Part shown: piece after piece, positions 52,515 through 64,000 of the stretch
Layout of the letters: each line of letters opens with the position of its first letter
Position numbering within the stretch: the first letter of the stretch is position 1
Assembly: GCF_050916235.1 (NCBI RefSeq)
Contig: NZ_CP104854.1
Span: 3,658,001 to 3,722,000, forward strand
Origin: Maridesulfovibrio sp050916235
GTDB lineage: Bacteria > Desulfobacterota > Desulfovibrionia > Desulfovibrionales > Desulfovibrionaceae
DNA length: 64,000 nucleotides
Direction of reading: 5' to 3'
Notes under the pieces: generated by a model
The model's input: the letters and a program-made list of their open reading frames with translations, nothing else
What the model was told of the DNA's origin: nothing
The model's database searches: none
Translations under genes and position numbers: made by a program

Positions 52515-52543
52515 TTGACACGGTCCTCTAAATAGATGATATT
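52515..52543 (+). promoter_or_regulatory. rRNA promoter P6 (closest to 16S)
   Basis: -35 TTGACA (52515-52520), 17-bp spacer, -10 GATATT (52538-52543). It ends about 110 bp before the mature 16S and just before the processing stem. Confidence 0.82.
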
Positions 52544-52564
52544 AGAGGTTCGCGAGATTGACCA

Positions 52565-52597
52565 AGGTCTTTGACAATTAAATAGCGAGTTGGGCAA
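52565..52597 (+). promoter_or_regulatory. boxA-like antitermination site and 5' arm of the 16S processing stem
   Basis: The stretch ggtctttgacaatt resembles boxA of rRNA leaders. Bases 52575-52596 are perfectly complementary over 22 nt to 54220-54241 after 16S, forming the double strand cut by RNase III to release pre-16S. Confidence 0.85.
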
Positions 52598-52654
52598 AAT
52601 TAAGACGACACATACAACTAATTGTAATGTGCGATCAAATTCATCACAGTTTTT

Positions 52655-54208
<1,554 letters not shown>

Positions 54209-54280
54209 ATAGAGAAAAATGCCCAACTCGCTATTTAATTGCAAGGATCTTGCAGGCTTAAATAGCCTTGCGCTCCGAAT

Positions 54281-54357
<77 letters not shown>

Positions 54358-54374
54358 CGTTTGTCCAGAATTGT

Positions 54375-54450
54375 GGGGGTGTAGCTCAGCTGGGAGAGCA
54401 CCTGCTTTGCACGCAGGGGGTCATGGGTTCGATTCCCTTCACCTCCACCA
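54375..54450 (+). tRNA. tRNA-Ala (TGC)
   Basis: A 76-nt cloverleaf starts gggggtgtagctcagctgg, has anticodon TGC in ctttgcacg, and ends in encoded CCA. It is the second spacer tRNA, 17 bp after tRNA-Ile. Confidence 0.98.
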
Positions 54451-54602
54451 ATTTGGACGAGTGATAAACCGGAGCAATGATCTTTAAAAAATTTCTGAAG
54501 TTGAGTCCTCAAATGAGTGATTCCTTCGAGAAAACATACGCGGTTCAGCTAATGATTGAACCATGTTCTTTGAAAGTTAAATAGGGAAATTAGAGAAGAA
54601 AG

Positions 54603-57531
<2,929 letters not shown>

Positions 57532-57627
57532 TTCTTCTCTTCCCTATAACTTTAACCCCACCGGTTAAGGTTATAAGGACCCCCTATCTGACATATATTT
57601 CGGTTGGAAACCCCAACCAACATATTT

Positions 57628-57745
57628 GTCCTTGCGACCATTGAGGAGAGGTCACACCCGACCCCATTCCGAACTCGGAAGTTAAGCTCTCCATCGCCGA
57701 TGATACTGCCAGGTAGCTGGTGGGAAAGTAGGTCGTCGCAAGGAC
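57628..57745 (+). rRNA. rrf: 5S ribosomal RNA
   Basis: The terminal helix gtccttgcgac with gtcgcaaggac brackets a sequence with cacacccgaccccattccga and actcggaagttaagctc, typical of 5S. It lies about 100 bp after 23S in the same unit. Confidence 0.95.
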
Positions 57746-57755
57746 TTTTTTGTTT

Positions 57756-57792
57756 CCAAAAAAGGCCCTTGCCCATTCAAGGGCCTTTTTCG
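57756..57792 (+). terminator. Intrinsic terminator of the rRNA operon
   Basis: The stem aaaaaggcccttg with caagggccttttt has a six-base loop and A/T tracts on both sides. A second hairpin (aaaagcccg.. with cgggctttt) follows near 57826-57861. Confidence 0.9.
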
Positions 57793-58052
57793 TTTGCCCC
57801 GTTTTTGTTTTCCCGACCGAATTTTAAAAGCCCGTACAATTCATGGAGTTGTGCGGGCTTTTGGCGTTTGGGGGGATCGGTGGTATGTGGTTGTTTCTGC
57901 GCTGGATGTGATGATATGGTTGGAGGTCAGATACCGATAGATTACAGAATCGGCTGATAAAAATTATTTTCTCGAAGCAGGTATTAGGGTATAATTTAGA
58001 TTAGGACTGTCTGACAGCACATCAACGTAAAGAAAAGGAAATTTTTTTCGCT

Positions 58053-59858
58053 ATGGTCATTACCCCCGATATTCTACTCGTTCTCGGCGTTCTTCTTCTC
58101 GTGATTATGTGTTTTGTTTTCGAATGGGTGCGCGTAGACATGGTCGGGATAATGGTTATGGTTTTCCTGCCTCTGCTTGGACTGGTTACGCCTGAGCAGG
58201 CTATCAGCGGATTGAGCAGTAATGCCGTGGTCTCAATCATTGGGGTAATAATTATCGGGGCCGGGCTTGATAAAACCGGGGTTATGAACAAACTCGCTCA
58301 ATTCATTCTGCGTTTCGCCGGAAAAAACGAGCACAAGATTACATCCATGGTTGCCGGTACTGTAGCCTTAATCTCCGGCTTTATGCAGAACATCGGTGCT
58401 GCAGCCCTGTTTATGCCGGCTGCGAAGCGAATTTCATCCCAGACCGGGGTTCCGGCCTCCCATATTCTCCTGCCCATGGCTTTCTGCGCAATTATAGGGG
58501 GAACCCTTACGCTTGTTGGGTCCAGCCCTTTGATTCTTCTGAATGATCTGCTTACGGTCAGGGGCGTTACTTACGATCATTTCGGGATGTTCAGCATGAC
58601 TCCCATTGGAATTTTGCTGGTAATTTCGGCTCTTCTCTATTTTTCCCTGATGGGTAAGTGGATTCTTCCGAAGTGTCCGCCCCAGCCCTTGAACTGTCTG
58701 CTTTCTCCTTTGCTGGACAAAACTTATCATGACGTGGGGCAGCTTTACGAAATGGAGATTCCTACCATGGGTTTTGAGGAGAAGTCTCTTGATGAGCTGC
58801 AAATTCGTTCCGAGTATGCCTGCTCGGTTCTGGCCACGTATAATCCGATCACCCACAAAAGAAACAATGCTCCCCGCCCTGAAGACACACTGTGTCCCGG
58901 AGACCGGATTGCAGTGATAGGTGAGGCCAGATTCATTGAGCAGCTCGCCGCCGATTTCGGCTGGACTTATACCGATGAACTCAAAGTTTTTGCTGATGAG
59001 CTTTCGGCTGCAAATTCAGGGATAATGGAGGGAATCGTTACGCCCAGGTCTCGGCTAATTGGAAAGACTATTCACGATATTCAGCTGCGTAAGCGGTACG
59101 GGCTGGTTCCGCTGGCGGTTTATGTCGGGCACGAAGTCATCATCAGCGATCTTTCGAATATTGTTGTTGAGGAGGGCAATGCCTTTCTTCTTCATGGCAA
59201 GTGGAGCGCGTTCCACCAACTGAAGGCCCAGCACGATTTAGTATTTACTGAGCCTGTTCAGGGCGAACTGATGCGCGAGGACAGGGCCCGCTGGGCAGTG
59301 GGAACTCTCATCGTGACAATGTTCATGATTCTCATCCTTGATATCCGGCTTTCAATTGCTCTTTTATTCGGCGCGATGAGTATGATCATCGGAAAAGTCC
59401 TGACTCTTGATGAAGCTTACTGCTCGGTTGACTGGATGACTGTTTTTCTGCTGGCAGGACTGATTCCCCTCGGGCTTGCTTTCGAGAATACCGGAGCGGC
59501 AAAGCTTATTGCCGACATGATGATGAATGCTGTGGGTGTTCCTACCCCCACGGTTCTGCTTATCTGTATTGCGGTGCTGACTTCATTTTTTACGCTCTTT
59601 ACCTCCAATGTGGGAGCTACGGTTCTTCTGGTCCCGTTGTCGATGAACCTGGCACTGTCCTGTGGAATGGACCCGCGTGTGGCAGCCATGACTGTTGCAC
59701 TTGCTGCGTCGAATACATTTGTACTTCCAACTCATCAGGTAAATGCATTGGTGATGCGTCCGGGCGGGTTGAGGGCTGTGGATTATCTGCGTGCCGGATC
59801 AGGGATGACCCTGATTTTTCTGGCCGTGCTTGTGGCGGGAATGAGGTTGTTTTTTTGA
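58053..59858 (+). CDS. SLC13/CitT-type anion transporter with RCK_C (TrkA-C) domains
   Basis: The 601-residue protein has an N-terminal half with about five or six membrane helices (ILLVLGVLLLVIMCFVFEWV; AVVSIIGVIIIGAGLDKTGV; the LTLVGSSPLILLNDLL re-entrant motif near 150-165). A cytoplasmic part at about 215-400 holds two TrkA-C-like modules (TPRSRLIGKTIHDIQLRKRY near 329-348), and a second membrane half ends with VGATVLLVPLSMNLALSC. Related proteins take up sulfate, sulfonates or dicarboxylates with sodium, and sulfate uptake would suit a sulfate reducer. The ribosome site aaagga is unusually far (about 14 bases) from the ATG. Confidence 0.88.
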   Translation: MVITPDILLVLGVLLLVIMCFVFEWVRVDMVGIMVMVFLPLLGLVTPEQAISGLSSNAVVSIIGVIIIGAGLDKTGVMNKLAQFILRFAGKNEHKITSMVAGTVALISGFMQNIGAAALFMPAAKRISSQTGVPASHILLPMAFCAIIGGTLTLVGSSPLILLNDLLTVRGVTYDHFGMFSMTPIGILLVISALLYFSLMGKWILPKCPPQPLNCLLSPLLDKTYHDVGQLYEMEIPTMGFEEKSLDELQIRSEYACSVLATYNPITHKRNNAPRPEDTLCPGDRIAVIGEARFIEQLAADFGWTYTDELKVFADELSAANSGIMEGIVTPRSRLIGKTIHDIQLRKRYGLVPLAVYVGHEVIISDLSNIVVEEGNAFLLHGKWSAFHQLKAQHDLVFTEPVQGELMREDRARWAVGTLIVTMFMILILDIRLSIALLFGAMSMIIGKVLTLDEAYCSVDWMTVFLLAGLIPLGLAFENTGAAKLIADMMMNAVGVPTPTVLLICIAVLTSFFTLFTSNVGATVLLVPLSMNLALSCGMDPRVAAMTVALAASNTFVLPTHQVNALVMRPGGLRAVDYLRAGSGMTLIFLAVLVAGMRLFF

Positions 59859-60066
59859 GTATGAAAAGTTGTTGTGTGTCTGAATAAGAGGGGTTCTGGG
59901 GGCTTGACGCAGCTCATCCATGTCGAGTAACTAAGGTAAAGGATAATCAGTATTACTGTTGGTCGTGAAGGTAGCTGTTCGTTAGTCTTGTGATACCGTC
60001 AATGCAAAGGCGCAGGCTGCAATCATGGTTGTCCTGTAATTTAACTTAAAATAGTCGGGATGGAAT

Positions 60067-61353
60067 ATGTCTAAAGAAGCTTCTGCAGTTGGATCGGATC
60101 GTCCTTCTAAGGTTCTGGTTGTTGAAGATAGTATTACTTTTTCCGGTATTCTGAAAAGAAGCATTCAGGACAAGCTTGATGTTGAGGTTGTTGTGTGCCC
60201 TGATTATGCCCAGGCCAAGGAGTGTCTGGAGCGTTCGGCCGGTGAGTTTTTTATGGCCCTGCTTGATATTGTTCTTCCGGATGCACCGAATGGGGAAGTT
60301 GTTGATATGGTTGTCGCTTCCGGAATTCCTTCCGTTGTTTTCACAGGTGAAATCAGTGATGCTTTGCGTTCATCCATGTGGGCAAAACGAATCATAGATT
60401 TTGTTCCGAAGGGTAACTTTGATGATATTCAGCATGTCGTAACTGTTGTGGACAGGCTGCGCAAAAATATTTTCAAAAAAGTGCTGGTAGTAGATGATTC
60501 CAGTACCAGCCGCTCTCTGTGCAGGGAACTGCTGCAGGCATATAATTATGAAGTTGTTGAAGCTGCAAATGGGCGTGACGCTTTGAGCCTCGTGAAAAAC
60601 GGTGATGTTGATCTGGTTATATCGGATTGTTACATGCCCAAGATGGATGGCCCGGCTTTTGTCAAAGAGGTAAGGAGATCATATTCCAAGGCAAAGCTCC
60701 CGATTATCGGTTTTTCCGGTTCCGGAGGAGCAAGCACCTCTGCTGAATTTTTGAAAAGCGGTGCAAACGATTTTATCACCAAGCCTTTTGTGCCTGAAGA
60801 GTTCTATTGCAGGGTTTCCAATACTGTTGATACGGCAGAGTATATCAAGACAATCACTTCGATAACTGACAATGATTCACTGACAGGTCTGTATACGCTT
60901 AACTCGTTTTATAAATACGGCGAAAAATTGTTTGCCCAGCAGAAACGCTCTCAATCGAGCCTAGTATCCGTTTTGATTGATATTGATGGTATCGGTGAAT
61001 TGAATGATAAGTATGGCCCTCTGATCGGTGATGACATAATCAGGCAGGTCGGTGGGATTCTTCGTAATCGTTTCCGTATGGGTGATGTTGTCAGCCGGTA
61101 TGGGGCCGATGTTTTTTGTATACTCTGTGCTGATATGAAGCTTGAGCATGTTGATAATGTCTTCCATGAACTGGCAGATAAGATAGCAGCAACCAGATTT
61201 GTGGATGATAATGACGACGTCAGAGTGACAGTAAGTATCGGGATCAACACCCAGGTAAAAGAATCACTGGAGAAAATGGTTCTGGAGGCCCGGAAAGTTC
61301 TTCTGGAAGCAAAATCAAATGGGCCGGGAAGCGTGTTCTCCAACCATGTATAG
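60067..61353 (+). CDS. Response regulator with two receiver domains and a degenerate GGDEF domain
   Basis: The 428-residue protein has REC1 at about 15-135 (VLVVEDSITFSGILKRSIQD; phospho-Asp in LLDIVLP), REC2 at about 139-260 (VLVVDDSSTSRSL; phospho-Asp in ISDCYMPKMDG) and a GGDEF-type domain at about 275-420 (DSLTGLYTLNSF; VLIDIDGIGELNDKYG). The active-site GG(D/E)EF is replaced by GADVF in SRYGADVFCIL, so cyclic-di-GMP synthesis is probably lost and the domain may only bind. No kinase gene is adjacent. Confidence 0.88.
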   Translation: MSKEASAVGSDRPSKVLVVEDSITFSGILKRSIQDKLDVEVVVCPDYAQAKECLERSAGEFFMALLDIVLPDAPNGEVVDMVVASGIPSVVFTGEISDALRSSMWAKRIIDFVPKGNFDDIQHVVTVVDRLRKNIFKKVLVVDDSSTSRSLCRELLQAYNYEVVEAANGRDALSLVKNGDVDLVISDCYMPKMDGPAFVKEVRRSYSKAKLPIIGFSGSGGASTSAEFLKSGANDFITKPFVPEEFYCRVSNTVDTAEYIKTITSITDNDSLTGLYTLNSFYKYGEKLFAQQKRSQSSLVSVLIDIDGIGELNDKYGPLIGDDIIRQVGGILRNRFRMGDVVSRYGADVFCILCADMKLEHVDNVFHELADKIAATRFVDDNDDVRVTVSIGINTQVKESLEKMVLEARKVLLEAKSNGPGSVFSNHV

Positions 61354-61404
61354 TCTTGTCTGAATAAGGATTATTCCAGGCAGTAGATTCTTTTTTGAAA
61401 TTAA

Positions 61405-61450
61405 ATGAAGCCTCAATATCCTTCGGGATATTGAGGCTTCTTCTTTTTTT
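61405..61450 (+). terminator. Intrinsic terminator after the response regulator
   Basis: A perfect 15-bp stem, gaagcctcaatatcc with ggatattgaggcttc, has a short loop and is followed by ttctttttttg. Confidence 0.92.
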
Positions 61451-61540
61451 GCAGTTGAAGTTGCTTATGCAGGTATAGAACAACGGGCTGAAAAGGTTTT
61501 TTTCTCAACTTGCCGTGAAACTGGAAGTTTTCGCAGTCGC

Positions 61541-61978
61541 CTAATCTTCTGAAACTTTCCTTACGTTATAGACAGCACGGCCTTCGGCAATGATCACGTC
61601 CGGTTCAGAGGCGGAGAAAACAATAATCTGGGTGTTGCCGACCCGGTTGCCCAGCAGCTTTACCCGTGCTTCGGCAATGATGTCTTCAGGCGGGGCGGGG
61701 CGCAGGTAGTCCACCCGCATGTCTATTGTTGCGACCCGGTCATTCACATCCCCGGAAGCCCAGACGGCTGTTCCGCCGCAGGTGTCTATCAGCATGGAGA
61801 TGACTCCGCCGTGCAGTGCCGGACGGCGGGCGTCGCCTATAAATTCCGGACGGTATGGCAAGCGCAGTCTTGCGTAGTTTTTGCCTGCACATTCAACCTT
61901 CAGCCCAAGGAAATGATCAAAAGGTATCTTTTTCTCGATTACTTCCTTGATATCTATTTTTTCCTTCTCTTCATTCAT
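61541..61978 (-). CDS. PaaI-type hotdog-fold thioesterase
   Basis: The 145-residue protein has the hotdog fold with the conserved PALHGGVISMLIDTCGGTAV (HGG and catalytic Asp). TIDMRVDYLRPAPPEDIIAE is the typical following strand. It should hydrolyse acyl-CoA thioesters; the substrate is unknown. A site ggaggg lies before ATG 61978. It is downstream of, and on the same strand as, the TRAP transporter genes but behind a terminator-like hairpin. Confidence 0.88.
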   Translation of the reverse strand: MNEEKEKIDIKEVIEKKIPFDHFLGLKVECAGKNYARLRLPYRPEFIGDARRPALHGGVISMLIDTCGGTAVWASGDVNDRVATIDMRVDYLRPAPPEDIIAEARVKLLGNRVGNTQIIVFSASEPDVIIAEGRAVYNVRKVSED

Positions 61979-62063
61979 CTGTCCCTCCCGTTTGCCTTTC
62001 CGGTTTTATGATGTTTTCGGTATTGATACTTGCGGATGCTTGAAGATTGTTCACGCACAAAGA

Positions 62064-62102
62064 AGGCCGCAGTTCTGCCAAACGATGGCATAACTGCGGC
62101 CT
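62064..62102 (-). terminator. Terminator-like hairpin after the TRAP operon
   Basis: The 11-bp stem aggccgcagtt with aactgcggcct has a 17-base loop containing a smaller tgcca/tggca pair. On the minus strand it is followed by tctttgtg. It lies about 100 bp past the dctM stop. Confidence 0.65.
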
Positions 62103-62198
62103 GTCCGTGGATATTTTTACGCTGCGGAAAGCAAGACGCTTACCGGTATGCTGCATCCTGTTTCAGTACATAGCTTCGGACTTTAAGACATCGCTTTC

Positions 62199-63512
62199 CT
62201 AATACATAGCTTCCGGAAGGAAGAGAATCAACTGCGGGAAGATGGCGAAAAGCACGATACCTACGATAATCGCCAGCAGGAAGGGCATGGTTCCCTTGAA
62301 AATTTCCTCCAGAGTGATGTCCGGGGCGAATTTCTGGGCCATGCCGTAAACCACGTAGACGTTGATCCCGACCGGCGGTGTGATTACCCCGATCTGGGTT
62401 ACGAGCACGATAATGACCCCGAACCAGATCGGGTCGAAACCGAGGGTCGTAACAACCGGGTAGAATACCGGGATGGTCAGCATTATCAGGGCCAGCGCGT
62501 CCATGAAACATCCGCCGATGAAGTAGATGACCAGAATCATGGACATGATGATCAGCGGGTGCAGGTCAAAGGAGGCGGTCCATTCAGCCACGTTGAAGGG
62601 AATGCGGGTGACGGCCAGGAATTTGCCGAAAATTACCGCCCCGGCAACGAGAAAGAGCACCATGCAGGAAGTGCGCAGGGTCTCATAGAGCGAGTTGACG
62701 AAGGCCTGCCAGGTAAGCTGGCGTTTGATGATGCCCAGCACAAGGATGCCGAGCACGCCCACTGCCGCTGATTCGTTGGGGGTGAAAAATCCGAAGAACA
62801 TACCGCCGATGACCAGCCCGAATACGGCGATGGTGTCGACCAGTCCTATCAGGGATTTTATTTTTTCGCCGAAGGAAAATTCTTCGCCCTTGGGTCCGAG
62901 CTGCGGGTTGCGGTGGCAGATGATGCCGATTGCCGCGATGAACAGCACTGTCAGCACCAGCGAGGGGATGATCCCGGCCATGAAAAGCGCGCCTATGGAC
63001 TGCTCGGTAAGCACTCCGTAGACGATGAGCACGACACTCGGCGGCATGATCATGCCCAGTCCGCCACCGGATGCGACGGAACCTGCGGCAAGGGTGTTTG
63101 AATAACCGTAGCGTTTCATCTCCGGGATGCCGACGGTGGCCATTGTTGCTGCAGTGGCCGGGCTGGAACCGCATACGGAGCCGAAGGCGGTGCAGGCCGC
63201 AACGGTCGCCATGGCAAGTCCGCCCTGAATGTGTCCGAGGAAGTGGTAGGCTGTGCTGTACAGCTTGCGGCTGATTCCGCTGTTGAAGGCCAGCTGGCCC
63301 ATCAGTATGAACAGCGGGATGGTGGAAAGGCTGTAGGATGAAAAAGTATCATAAAAACTGCGCGAAAGCAGGTTCATGCCGCCTTTGAGCGAGATGAGCA
63401 TGGAGAATCCGCCTACGCCCACAAGGGTCATTACATATGCCACGGGCATGCGTGTCAGGAACAGGGCCAGCATGACGAAGACGCCGATGATTCCAATGGT
63501 GGTCGGTTCCAT
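62199..63512 (-). CDS. dctM: TRAP transporter large permease (DctM type)
   Basis: The 437-residue membrane protein is the large subunit of a tripartite ATP-independent periplasmic transporter, driven by the ion gradient, for organic acids such as C4-dicarboxylates or sulfonates. Family motifs are TACTAFGSVCGSSPATAATM-like near 110, GGGLGMIMPPSVVLIVYGVL near 150-170 and IGVITPPVGINVYVV near 390. Its ATG is one base after the dctQ stop, with ggagga in the end of dctQ. After its TAG stop, the frame continues in phase for 11 codons to a TGA and repeats the tail EAMY. Confidence 0.93.
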   Translation of the reverse strand: MEPTTIGIIGVFVMLALFLTRMPVAYVMTLVGVGGFSMLISLKGGMNLLSRSFYDTFSSYSLSTIPLFILMGQLAFNSGISRKLYSTAYHFLGHIQGGLAMATVAACTAFGSVCGSSPATAATMATVGIPEMKRYGYSNTLAAGSVASGGGLGMIMPPSVVLIVYGVLTEQSIGALFMAGIIPSLVLTVLFIAAIGIICHRNPQLGPKGEEFSFGEKIKSLIGLVDTIAVFGLVIGGMFFGFFTPNESAAVGVLGILVLGIIKRQLTWQAFVNSLYETLRTSCMVLFLVAGAVIFGKFLAVTRIPFNVAEWTASFDLHPLIIMSMILVIYFIGGCFMDALALIMLTIPVFYPVVTTLGFDPIWFGVIIVLVTQIGVITPPVGINVYVVYGMAQKFAPDITLEEIFKGTMPFLLAIIVGIVLFAIFPQLILFLPEAMY

Positions 63513-63513
63513 T

Positions 63514-64000
63514 CTATTCCTCCACTGCGAGGAGCATGACCAGCTCCTTGATGATTGTGAGGGTGAAACAGCCGAAACCGAAGGCCAGAGCGAAAATGAT
63601 CAGGTCGGTGGGCAGTTCGAGGGTCATGGAAACCTCGCCGGATTCGCGTATGCTGCATCCGTACAGGTAGAGCCTCCATGTCACCGTGCCGAAGAGTGCC
63701 GCGCTGATGGTGTTTGTGGTTATTTTGAGGGCGCGGCGGGCGCGTTTGCCGAGCTTGCTGTAAAGAAATTCCACACCGATGTTGCTTCCCTGGGAATGCG
63801 TGTATCCAAGGGCCAGGCCTGTGGTCAGCACCGCCAGAATCGTAACTATTTCCTCAACCCCGAAAATGGGCGAACCGAACACACCTCGCGAAATGATGTC
63901 CGCCCCGGTCAGCAGGGCCATACCTATCAGACAGACTGCGGCAATGTTTTTCAGTACCGCTTCCAGTCCGTCCACCAGACCAGAAAATTTAAAACTGCTC
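63514..64000 (-). CDS. dctQ: TRAP transporter small permease (DctQ type), 5' end beyond window
   Basis: The small four-helix TRAP subunit supports the large permease. Helices include NIAAVCLIGMALLTGADIIS, EEIVTILAVLTTGLALGYTH and LIIFALAFGFGCFTLTIIKE. A GTG at 63975 could start it, but the frame stays open to the window edge (SSFKFSGLVDGLE), so the true start probably lies beyond 64000. The binding protein dctP is expected just upstream, outside the window. Confidence 0.88.
   Translation of the reverse strand, partial: SSFKFSGLVDGLEAVLKNIAAVCLIGMALLTGADIISRGVFGSPIFGVEEIVTILAVLTTGLALGYTHSQGSNIGVEFLYSKLGKRARRALKITTNTISAALFGTVTWRLYLYGCSIRESGEVSMTLELPTDLIIFALAFGFGCFTLTIIKELVMLLAVEE

Overview
The window looks like chromosome of a marine, Gram-negative sulfate reducer of the Desulfovibrionaceae, most like Maridesulfovibrio (formerly the Desulfovibrio salexigens group). 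The clues are the 16S sequence, the order rpoN-hpf-ptsN-rapZ-mannose-type PTS-ppaC, the lpt/kds genes, TRAP transport and many PAS, chemotaxis and two-component genes. This is inference from recognised sequence; no search was run.

Layout. 1-6400: the cut 5' end of a PAS protein, a periplasmic family-3 binding protein, an acyl-CoA synthetase, and an unusual stretch in which maf is accompanied by two broken copies of its own 3' end, with two acetyltransferase genes (GNAT and CAT-like) between them. 6600-19400: a metallo-beta-lactamase-fold enzyme, an EF-hand exported protein, an unrecognised protein, a PAS-containing chemoreceptor, UbiD decarboxylase, a bacterial PH-domain protein, a ferredoxin:thioredoxin-reductase catalytic-type protein, a PAS/zinc-motif sensor, phosphatidylserine decarboxylase, a YefM-YoeB toxin-antitoxin pair and RsgA. 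20000-27300: BON lipoprotein, YhcH-like protein, omptin-type outer-membrane protease, Hsp20, a small zinc-ribbon protein, a DUF6125-like gene with an internally deleted second copy, a GNAT between the two, an outer-membrane barrel and tRNA-Ser(CGA). 27500-31400: an exported Psd paralogue, a Tat-signal Lys/Glu/Asp-rich protein, tadA, purQ. 31700-38000: pyrG and the LPS block kdsA-kdsC-lptC-lptA-lptB, where LptA carries SH3-like domains. 38200-48100: a binding protein/histidine kinase pair, then rpoN-hpf-ptsN-rapZ and PTS EIIA-EIIB-EIIC (EIIC frameshifted in a run of nine T) and ppaC. 48300-51400: a MoaD/ThiS-like protein, panD, a PEGA lipoprotein and two exported proteins with VPLPA-CTERM-like tails. 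51500-57790: a complete rRNA operon (16S, tRNA-Ile, tRNA-Ala, 23S, 5S) behind seven promoters, each with an exact 17-bp spacer. 58000-64000: an SLC13-type transporter, a double-receiver response regulator with a degenerate GGDEF domain, a PaaI-type thioesterase and a TRAP permease pair cut by the window edge.

Most striking signals: (i) the seven-promoter rRNA array, interrupted twice by dispersed palindromic repeats; (ii) that repeat family itself, with conserved arms and a palindromic core that differs between copies while keeping its pairing; (iii) two loci where acetyltransferase genes lie between a housekeeping gene and damaged copies of that gene; (iv) the EIIC frameshift on a slippery T tract; (v) the SH3-LptA fusion and an exported second Psd, which together suggest unusual envelope biology.
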